Assembly: GCA_963636105.1 (NCBI GenBank)
Contig: CAVHIG010000011.1
Location: forward strand, 1 to 39,906
Length of the DNA stretch: 39,906 nt
Origin: CAVHIG01 sp963636105
GTDB lineage: Bacteria; Bacillota; Clostridia; Peptostreptococcales; Anaerovoracaceae
Direction of reading: 5' to 3'
In this document: in pieces, positions 33,892-39,906 of the stretch
How positions within the stretch are numbered: position 1 is the first letter of the stretch
Layout: each line of letters opens with the position of its first letter
The notes under the pieces: model-generated
Seen by the model: only the letters and a program-made list of their open reading frames with translations
What the model was told of the DNA's origin: nothing
Database searches by the model: none
Made by a program: the position numbers and the translations under genes

Positions 33892-34953
33892 TTATGCGTA
33901 CATCTCCTCAAACAGCTTCTTGAGAGCTTCGTTTTCTCTCAGGCACTGGAGAGTAATAGCAGCGTGACCCTTTGTATAACCATTTCCGATGATCATATTT
34001 ACGTCTTTTCCTACTCCCTCTGCACCGAGTGCTGCCTTTGTGAAGCTTGTAGCCATTGAGAAGAAGTATACAGTACCGCCATCCTTGCAGGCAAGCACTG
34101 AACCCATCTCTGTATTTTCGATGGATACGCAGTTTATAACTACATCGAAGAGCTCACCGTTTGTCAGCTCCATAGCCTTATTGTACATACCTACCGCGTC
34201 AGTTGCATCCATGTGGAAGTATTCGTCAGCGAGATTGAGAGCTCTTGCTCTGTCCTCGGACTTCTGGGAACCTGCCGCGCATACAACAAGGCCAGTCACG
34301 CCTGCTCTCTTCTTTGCTTCGTGCAGGCAAAGGAGACCGGACTTTCCGCCGCCGCCTATGATGAGAACCTTCTGACCGGACTGTACAAGTCTTGCAGTCT
34401 GTGCAGGAGCTCCTGCTACATCGAGTGCGGACAAAGCTGTCTTCTCAGGCATATCATCAGGAATGATTCCATAGATGCCGGACTGGAAGAGTATAGCCTT
34501 ACCCTTGATGTCTACCTGATCGATAGCAGGTCTCATAGCGATGATCTCATCGATTCTGAGCGGAGTCAGGGAAAGGGATACGAGTGTAGCGATCTTGTCG
34601 CCTACCTTGAGGTCGCCCACGTAGTTTGGTCCGATTTCTTCTACTGTACCGAGAAGCATTCCGCCGGAACCTGTCCAAGGATTCTTGTGCTTACCAGCCT
34701 TTGCAACGATTTCCTTCATCTTGTCGCCGATCTTGTCCATTTCTTCCTGAGTTGTAACCTCTGCAGGCTTCTTGTCCAAAACTCTTCTTACGATCTCAGT
34801 AAAGGAAGCGGAGTCGATATTGAGTGTCTTTACATCAATAAGAACTTCGTTGTCATAAATTTCCATTGTATTGTCTATAACATCTGCCGGCTGTGGTAAT
34901 ACACCTTTCGGGGAAATAACTCTGTGTGTGCCATAAGGGCATCCTTTTTTCAT
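33892..34953 (-). CDS. kdd: L-erythro-3,5-diaminohexanoate dehydrogenase
   Basis: The 353-residue enzyme oxidises 3,5-diaminohexanoate to 5-amino-3-oxohexanoate with NAD and release of ammonia. It has a zinc-less alcohol-dehydrogenase-like layout. The N-terminal domain contains GKHKNPWTGSGGMLLGTVEE (about 87-106). The Rossmann motif is KVLIIGGGGKSG (196-207). It is first in the minus-strand operon, about 70 bases after a predicted sigma-54 transcription start. A degenerate copy of this protein forms the sensor half of the adjacent activator. Confidence 0.96.
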   Translation of the reverse strand: MKKGCPYGTHRVISPKGVLPQPADVIDNTMEIYDNEVLIDVKTLNIDSASFTEIVRRVLDKKPAEVTTQEEMDKIGDKMKEIVAKAGKHKNPWTGSGGMLLGTVEEIGPNYVGDLKVGDKIATLVSLSLTPLRIDEIIAMRPAIDQVDIKGKAILFQSGIYGIIPDDMPEKTALSALDVAGAPAQTARLVQSGQKVLIIGGGGKSGLLCLHEAKKRAGVTGLVVCAAGSQKSEDRARALNLADEYFHMDATDAVGMYNKAMELTNGELFDVVINCVSIENTEMGSVLACKDGGTVYFFSMATSFTKAALGAEGVGKDVNMIIGNGYTKGHAAITLQCLRENEALKKLFEEMYA

Positions 34954-35033
34954 AACTTTGTCCTCCTATAATAATTCTCTAACGGGCATGGCCGATGCTC
35001 ATACCCAAGCAACGATTTTATACAAAATAAATA

Positions 35034-35049
35034 CGCAAAACCCGTGCCA
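35034..35049 (-). promoter_or_regulatory. Sigma-54 promoter of the kdd-kam-ctf operon
   Basis: On the minus strand TGGCACGGGTTTTGCG matches the -24/-12 consensus (TGGCAC, five bases, TTGC) without mismatch in the conserved positions. Transcription would begin near 35022, giving a leader of about 70 bases. No better sigma-A promoter is seen in front of kdd. Confidence 0.88.
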
Positions 35050-35189
35050 CATCCTTGTATTCATACCCAGTCCATACTTTCAAAAGCCAAAATTGTGAAC
35101 GAAATATCAAAGCAGGCGATTTTTTTATAAATTTTCCCCCTTGTTGCAAAATTTATTTTATCAAAAATCCGCAGATTCCGCCGGCAATC

Positions 35190-35237
35190 GAACACGTTTC
35201 GGTTCAAAGCTAAAAATGCGCGAACCGTTTTGTGTTC
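35190..35237. promoter_or_regulatory. Candidate activator-binding dyads upstream of the kdd promoter
   Basis: GAACACGTTTCGGTTC (35190-35205) and GAACCGTTTTGTGTTC (35222-35237) are related 16-base dyads (12 of 16 identical when one is inverted). Their centres are 32 bases apart, three helical turns, and lie about 150-185 bases upstream of the -24 element, a usual place for enhancer sites. The second is also the top of the activator gene's terminator, so part of its symmetry may have that cause. Confidence 0.5.
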
Positions 35238-35247
35238 GCGCATTTTT
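35212..35247 (-). terminator. Terminator of the sigma-54 activator gene
   Basis: A perfect 14-base stem (35212-35225 with 35234-35247) has A/T ends on both sides and follows the activator's stop codon on the minus strand. It insulates the activator from the kdd operon. Confidence 0.88.
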
Positions 35248-35274
35248 TCTTTTCCTCCAGGCCCTCACGCAGCC

Positions 35275-37347
35275 TCAAATATCATACTTTTTCTTCTTTC
35301 TCACAAGCTGCGTCTGACTGATTCCAATGGCTTTCGCCGCCTTCCTCGTCGAGCCGTACTTGTCGCAGGCGTATTTTATAATCTGCTTTTCGTAGCTATC
35401 CACCAGCGCCTCAAGATTCAGCGTCTCTTCCTCCACCATCTCCGCCGCCGCAAACTTTCCAAGCGAGGAATATATCTCCGCGTTTTTCTCCTTCATCACA
35501 TCCATCACAGTGATGCTCTCTCCCTTTGCGCCGATTATCAGCCTCTGCACAGTATTTTCAAGCTCTCTGATATTGCCGGGCCAGCTCATCTGCTGCAGCG
35601 ATTCTATGGCATCCTCCTCAATTTCGCGTTTTATGCCAAACTTTTCGCCGTAGCTCTTGAGGAAAAATTTAACAAGCGGCGGAATATCCGCGCGTCTTTC
35701 AGCCAGGGAAGGCACCCTTATCGGGAAGACATTTAGTCTGTAGTAGAGGTCTCTGCGGAAACTGCCTTTTTCCACCTCTTCCTCCAAGTTCCTGTTTGTA
35801 GCGGAGATTATCCTCACATCGCATTTCACCGGAGTCGTGCCTCCGACCCTGAAAAATTCGCCCTCCTGTATAATGCGCAGCAGCTTGGCCTGTATGTCGA
35901 GAGGAAGCTCTCCCACCTCATCAAGGAAGATTATACCGTTGTCCGCCGCCTCAAAATAGCCCTTCTTTCCGGAATGACTCGCCCCCGTAAAGGAGCCCTT
36001 CTCATAGCCGAAAAACTCGGATTCCATGAGATTTGGCGCAATTGCCGCACAATTTATCTTCACAAAGGGCTGCATATTTCTGCGGCTATTCTTTTGTATC
36101 ATATTCGCGACTTTTTCCTTACCTACGCCTGTATCTCCGTTTATGAGCACATTGCAATCATATTTTGCGACGCTGATAATCTTCTCCATAACGGCCTGCA
36201 TAGCATGACTTTTGTAGACAAAATCATCCATTGCGGCGCTTTGATGCCCGGAAGCCTCATATAGTCGCTCCGCTTCTTCCGAAACGCGCCCGCGTCCCGA
36301 GTTTGCCTTCTCCTCGGTTACTGTCGCCGCCTTCAGATATGGCGCAAGCTCCTTCACAAGCTGCGTGTCAAAATCCTCGTATTCCGCCAGATAGCCCTCC
36401 GCGCACCTCAGATTGAGCTGCTTTGCGACCACCTCCGTAATATAGAGGCTCACATTGTAATTGTTTATCAAATTCGCGAAAAATACGCTTCCTCCCGACC
36501 TCGTGGCGAGGACATTTATCGTCTCCGCGCCCGGAATATCCGCGCAGTTTATCGAGACATCAAAGGCCGAATCCGCATTGAGCTTTGAAATGCATTCCAT
36601 CGGATGCAGTATATTCAAATAATGCACCTCATCAAAGACCTCCGAAACAAGCATATCTATGGTCTTGCCCTTGACTACGATGTCCGTTTTTCTGTCGAAA
36701 AGACAGACGATTTCCACATTTTCTCCGGCTGTCCTGCGCACCGCATAGCCGAAAATAATATTCATAAGCATGTTGTTTCCGACTATGAGCACACGCTTGC
36801 CCATAAAATTCAGGGAGCTGACCCTGTAAAGGCTGCCGGATTCATTGAACACAAAGAGCATCAAGTCCATAGGCACGCCCTCAGGCTTTCTTACTATGGG
36901 CATGCTGTCGCTCACTATGGCATAGCCTTCCGCGTCTATCTGCGTGTAGGCCTTATCGAGCTTTGAAATATTGCTTATATATGTCGGTATACAGGCTAAG
37001 GAAACGTTGCAGACCACCTCGTCGCCGGGCTTGAGGCCTTTGGGATTGCGGTACTGCTCGCCTATCTCCTCCACGACCCCGTACAGCACGCCGCCCGTAT
37101 CCGTCACGGGGTTATGAAGCTTTCCGCGGCGAATGACTATGTCCATAATCTTCTGCTTTATACGCTCATCGTTATTTCCGGTCTCCAGACAAATTTGCTT
37201 GAAGCTTGTGGGCTCTATATGTACGCGCTTTATCGCCACACGCATCTCATGGGCTGATATTTCGCGGGAATTGTCAACCTTCCAAGCGCAGGTAGGCAGG
37301 ACGTGCTTTGGTTCGAGGACTCTCTCAAGCCCGTAATTTTCGTTCAT
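35275..37347 (-). CDS. Sigma-54-dependent activator with Kdd-like sensor domain
   Basis: The 690-residue protein joins an N-terminal domain (about 1-340) homologous to Kdd with a sigma-54 AAA+ domain (about 375-610) and a Fis-type helix-turn-helix (about 650-690). In the sensor half, GKLHNP, GGVLYGVVEEIG (85-96) and PGDEVVCNVSLA follow Kdd closely, but the Rossmann loop reads VLIVGNNMLMN (187-196) in place of Kdd's VLIIGGGGKSG, so NAD binding is probably lost or changed. AAA+ motifs are intact: GDTGVGKE (404-411), GSFTGA (451-456), LDEVGE (475-480). It probably senses a pathway intermediate and activates kdd and kal. The start is a good ATG with AAAGGAGAAG ahead. Confidence 0.93.
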   Translation of the reverse strand: MNENYGLERVLEPKHVLPTCAWKVDNSREISAHEMRVAIKRVHIEPTSFKQICLETGNNDERIKQKIMDIVIRRGKLHNPVTDTGGVLYGVVEEIGEQYRNPKGLKPGDEVVCNVSLACIPTYISNISKLDKAYTQIDAEGYAIVSDSMPIVRKPEGVPMDLMLFVFNESGSLYRVSSLNFMGKRVLIVGNNMLMNIIFGYAVRRTAGENVEIVCLFDRKTDIVVKGKTIDMLVSEVFDEVHYLNILHPMECISKLNADSAFDVSINCADIPGAETINVLATRSGGSVFFANLINNYNVSLYITEVVAKQLNLRCAEGYLAEYEDFDTQLVKELAPYLKAATVTEEKANSGRGRVSEEAERLYEASGHQSAAMDDFVYKSHAMQAVMEKIISVAKYDCNVLINGDTGVGKEKVANMIQKNSRRNMQPFVKINCAAIAPNLMESEFFGYEKGSFTGASHSGKKGYFEAADNGIIFLDEVGELPLDIQAKLLRIIQEGEFFRVGGTTPVKCDVRIISATNRNLEEEVEKGSFRRDLYYRLNVFPIRVPSLAERRADIPPLVKFFLKSYGEKFGIKREIEEDAIESLQQMSWPGNIRELENTVQRLIIGAKGESITVMDVMKEKNAEIYSSLGKFAAAEMVEEETLNLEALVDSYEKQIIKYACDKYGSTRKAAKAIGISQTQLVRKKKKYDI

Positions 37348-37477
37348 TCTCTTCTCCTTTGACTTGTTTTACAACTCTTCCGACTTAGCCTGTATCTCAC
37401 ATATGGCTATCCTATGTGGGCAGGACCTTCGCGATGCAAAAACGGTTCACTTTCACTCTGATTCAATGATAAACCAT

Positions 37478-37493
37478 TGGCACGATAATTGCA
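37478..37493 (+). promoter_or_regulatory. Sigma-54 promoter of kal
   Basis: TGGCACGATAATTGCA is a perfect -24/-12 match. It faces kal with a predicted start near 37505 and a leader of about 170 bases. The inverted pair CACATA/TATGTG (37398-37418) lies upstream and may bind the activator, though it does not resemble the dyads at 35190-35237. Confidence 0.88.
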
Positions 37494-37678
37494 ATTATTA
37501 TTTATATGAATTATCACTGCTTTTTACCATCCCTGTATGTTAGAATAATTGCCAGTGAAGAAAATCCAAATTTGTGGTAGTATAAGACTATTACAGGAAT
37601 GAGACTTCGCTACAAACTACAGTCAGGAATCAAAAGGCGATTTTTAAAAAATATATTATATTATAGGAGGATAATGAA

Positions 37679-38068
37679 ATGGAAAAGATTACTTCTACAC
37701 TCAGACTCAGAATGTCCGCAAAGGATGCCCACTACGGCGGAAACCTCGTAGACGGAGCTCATATGGTACATCTCTTCGGTGATGTGGCTACAGAGCTTTT
37801 GATCAAGTGCGACGGTGACGAGGGTCTCTTCTGCGCATATGATAATATAGAATTTTTGGCGCCTGTATATGCAGGTGACTACATCGAAGCCTACGGCGAA
37901 ATTACAAAGATCGGAAATACTTCCAGAAAGATGACCTTCGAGGCCAGAAAGGTAATCGTATCCAGAGGAGACATCAGCGCTTCCGCCGCAGACTTCCTCG
38001 AAGAGCCTATCGTAGTATGCAGAGCAAGCGGTACATGCGTAACTCCAAAGGAGTGCAAGCGCAAGTAG
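37679..38068 (+). CDS. kal: 3-aminobutyryl-CoA ammonia-lyase
   Basis: The 129-residue protein has the hot-dog fold of the family, with AKDAHYGGNLVDGAHMVHLFGDVA near the N terminus. It removes ammonia from 3-aminobutyryl-CoA to give crotonyl-CoA, linking lysine fermentation to butyrate formation. Length is normal. AGGAGG lies ahead of the ATG. It is divergent from the activator and apart from the rest of the pathway genes, behind its own sigma-54 promoter. A terminator follows. Confidence 0.94.
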   Translation: MEKITSTLRLRMSAKDAHYGGNLVDGAHMVHLFGDVATELLIKCDGDEGLFCAYDNIEFLAPVYAGDYIEAYGEITKIGNTSRKMTFEARKVIVSRGDISASAADFLEEPIVVCRASGTCVTPKECKRK

Positions 38069-38116
38069 GTACCCGCGGCTTTCTAGCATATATCACATTA
38101 ATTTCTCTTTTTTCGG

Positions 38117-38153
38117 AAAACGGCGGGGAGCCACAAGGTGCCTCGCCGTTTTT
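38117..38153 (+). terminator. Terminator after kal
   Basis: AAAACGGCG (38117-38125) pairs with CGCCGTTTT (38144-38152), with further pairing of the inner GG/CC, and T residues follow. Confidence 0.85.
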
Positions 38154-38253
38154 CTATGCGCATCTTCACCTCAAGGCAAGTTTTCCTATTGCATGTACCC
38201 CAAAATAGCGATATAATTGTTTTCGACAAAAAACAGAAAAACAGGAGAAAGAT

Positions 38254-38553
38254 ATGATCACAAGTAAGCAAAGAAGCTATCTCAAGTCCCTCGCAAACGG
38301 CATAGACCCCGTCGTATATATCGGCAAGGACGGACTTACGGAAAATATTATAAAAGAAATGGACTCCTGCCTCGAGGCAAGGGAGCTCATCAAGATAAAG
38401 CTTCAGGAAGGCGCGGAGCTGGATCCGAAGGAAACAGCAAACGAAACAGCTGCCCTGCTGCGCGCGGAATTTGTACAGGCCATCGGCCGCAAATTTGTAC
38501 TCTACAGGCAGGCAAGCGAAAAAGAGCGCAGGCAGATTATCCTTCCGAGATAA
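38254..38553 (+). CDS. YhbY/CRS1-type ribosome-associated RNA-binding protein
   Basis: The 99-residue protein is a stand-alone CRM domain. It starts MITSKQRSYLKSLANGIDPVVYIGKDGLT and has the GRKFVLYR segment near the end. Such proteins bind pre-50S ribosomal particles or 23S rRNA. ACAGGAGAAAG precedes the ATG. It is convergent with the aldo/keto reductase and has no functional link to the lysine genes in view. Confidence 0.93.
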   Translation: MITSKQRSYLKSLANGIDPVVYIGKDGLTENIIKEMDSCLEARELIKIKLQEGAELDPKETANETAALLRAEFVQAIGRKFVLYRQASEKERRQIILPR

Positions 38554-38595
38554 TTCGCCCGCGCTCTACGCCGGATTTACCGGATTCTTCTCAAT

Positions 38596-39789
38596 CTAAG
38601 CCTTCTGCGCCGCGGCGCGATTTGCAGCCTGCTCCTCGTCGCGCTTCTTACAAAGCTCCACCCAGCTCGGCATCTTCGCAAAGCCCTCGGCAAATTTCTT
38701 CATCACCTCAGGAATCGCTATCTTCTGCGGACAGACAGCCTCGCACTTTCCGCAGCCTATGCATGCGGACGGTCTCTTGTCCTCAGGCATCGACTCGACT
38801 GTCATACCCACGCCCATTGCGGCCGCATACGAAAAATCATTATACAGCATCATAAGTCTTGGGATATCCAGCCCCATCGGGCAGCCGTCGCAGCAATACC
38901 TGCATGCCGTGCAAGGCACAACCCTTCCGAACTTCTCCGCGATTCCCTCAAGCACCGCCGTTTCCGCCGCGGAAAGAGGCTTCGCAGCTTCAAAGGTCGC
39001 CACATTTTGCTTCATCTGCTCAAGGCTGGAGACGCCGTTTAGAATCATTCCAAGCTGCGGCAACTGCGTGAGCCAGCGAAGAGCCCAGCCTGCTCCCGTC
39101 TCATCGGGGTCAAGCGCGGCAAGCTTTGCGGCATCCTCCGCGTCCAGATTCGCGAGCTTTCCGCCACGCAGCGGCTCCATTACCCATACAGGAATGTTGT
39201 ATTTTTCAAGCATTTCGTACTTTTCCTTCGCGTGCTGCAGGCTCCAGTCTACGTAATTCAGCTGTATCTGGCAAAATTCCATGTCCTTGCCGTGGCGCTC
39301 CAGGAAGCCTTCCAATACATCCGGCAGAGCATGAGTCGAAAAGCCGAGGTGCTTTATGCGACCGTTCTTTTTCTGTTCAAGGAAGTAGTCGATGATGCCC
39401 CATTTCGGATCTTCGTATGTCGGGATGGAATTTTCATACACATTATGCAAAAGATAGAAGTCAAAATATTCCACTCCGCATTTTTCGAGCTGTTCTTCAA
39501 AGATTGTCTTTGGGTCGTAGCTCGCCGCGATTTGGTGACCCGGAAATTTTGTGGCGAGCTTGTAGCTTTCTCTCGGATATGCCTTGAGGACTCTGCCCGC
39601 TACGCGCTCGGATTCGCCGCCGTGATAAGGATAGGCCGTGTCGTAGTAATTTATGCCGTGCTCCATGGCGTAGCGTACCATTTCAGCTACCTGCGCTTCG
39701 TCAATTTTTCCGTTTTCAAGCAGTGGCAGTCTCATCATGCCAAAGCCCATCAGTGAAAGCTTTTCTCCTTGAAATTCGCGATATATCAT
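38596..39789 (-). CDS. Aldo/keto reductase with C-terminal two-cluster ferredoxin domain
   Basis: The 397-residue protein has an aldo/keto reductase barrel (about 1-285) with the catalytic Asp/Tyr (NYYDTAYPYHGG), Lys (LATKF) and His (FYLLHNV) regions. Two cysteine sets follow: CTACRYCCDGCP (about 298-309) and CIGCGKCEAVCP (about 343-354), each typical of a 4Fe-4S cluster. Clostridial members are widespread, and the substrate is unknown. Electron transfer from ferredoxin to a carbonyl is inference. AGGAGACACAGCTT precedes the ATG at 39789. A repeat copy lies just upstream. Confidence 0.9.
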   Translation of the reverse strand: MIYREFQGEKLSLMGFGMMRLPLLENGKIDEAQVAEMVRYAMEHGINYYDTAYPYHGGESERVAGRVLKAYPRESYKLATKFPGHQIAASYDPKTIFEEQLEKCGVEYFDFYLLHNVYENSIPTYEDPKWGIIDYFLEQKKNGRIKHLGFSTHALPDVLEGFLERHGKDMEFCQIQLNYVDWSLQHAKEKYEMLEKYNIPVWVMEPLRGGKLANLDAEDAAKLAALDPDETGAGWALRWLTQLPQLGMILNGVSSLEQMKQNVATFEAAKPLSAAETAVLEGIAEKFGRVVPCTACRYCCDGCPMGLDIPRLMMLYNDFSYAAAMGVGMTVESMPEDKRPSACIGCGKCEAVCPQKIAIPEVMKKFAEGFAKMPSWVELCKKRDEEQAANRAAAQKA

Positions 39790-39840
39790 AAGCTGTGTCT
39801 CCTTTCTGTTTCAAATGGCGTTTGCAAAAAGTATACTTTT

Positions 39841-39906
39841 ACAAATTATTATTGTAAGGAAGATTTGGGGGTGGTAGCTGGCTGCAGGCCCTTGTGACGA
39901 GCAGCT
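39841..39906. repeat. Dispersed repeat, copy cut by the window end
   Basis: ACAAATTATTATTGTAAGG followed by AAGATTTGGGGGTGGTAGCTG is the inverse of the copy at 23222 and of the right arm at 21142. The final bases (GAGCAGCT) may start the second arm. The element lies upstream of the aldo/keto reductase gene. Confidence 0.65.

Noticed and set aside
1..39906. CRISPR array, rRNA or tRNA genes
   Set aside because: No regularly spaced direct repeats, rRNA cores or cloverleaf sequences with CCA ends were seen.

Overview
The window looks like chromosomal DNA from an anaerobic, amino-acid-fermenting member of the Clostridia. The evidence is a near-complete lysine fermentation gene set, an oxygen-sensitive Hcp, an aldo/keto reductase with ferredoxin-type clusters, sigma-54-dependent catabolic control, strong AGGAGG-type ribosome sites and GC content judged by eye to be in the mid-40s percent. 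Genus cannot be fixed from the sequence alone. Most genes lie on the minus strand.

Left part (1-16 kb): a TIGR00300/ornithine-cyclodeaminase-like gene, an unknown 407-residue protein, a Crp/Fnr regulator, an XRE regulator divergent from a newly called 50-residue protein, and hcp. The hcp promoter carries a perfect palindrome centred at about -41.5, which fits activation by the nearby Crp/Fnr protein. Next come a lone tyrosine recombinase, a glutamine synthetase-serS pair, and a three-gene set of envelope-type proteins (UPF0182, a zinc-ribbon membrane protein, a membrane coiled-coil protein).

Middle part (16-25.8 kb): a D-aminopeptidase (DppA, M55) gene behind a strongly structured leader; a phosphate-type operon (Na/Pi cotransporter with PhoU-like tail, PhoB-like regulator, PhoR-like kinase); an AraC regulator with an unusual C-terminal domain; a 710-base intergenic region with a tight cluster of DnaA boxes; an AlaX-type alanyl-tRNA editing protein; and a PIG-L deacetylase.

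Right part (25.9-38.1 kb): the lysine fermentation locus. The minus-strand operon runs kdd, kamA, kamB, kamC, kamD, kamE, ctfA, ctfB. kal sits apart on the plus strand. Between them is a sigma-54 activator whose N-terminal 340 residues are a degenerate copy of Kdd, the dehydrogenase of the same pathway. Near-perfect -24/-12 promoters lie in front of both kdd and kal, so the activator is flanked by its two probable targets. The cleavage enzyme Kce is not in the window. The end carries a YhbY-type RNA-binding protein and a ferredoxin-like aldo/keto reductase.

Across the window there is a family of dispersed, partly palindromic intergenic repeats, and the octamer GCGGAAAC occurs at least 16 times on both strands, far above chance. 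The strongest candidates for something new are the enzyme-derived sensor fused to a sigma-54 activator, the SinR/SinI-like regulator and small-protein pair, the DnaA-box cluster away from dnaA, and the overabundant octamer.
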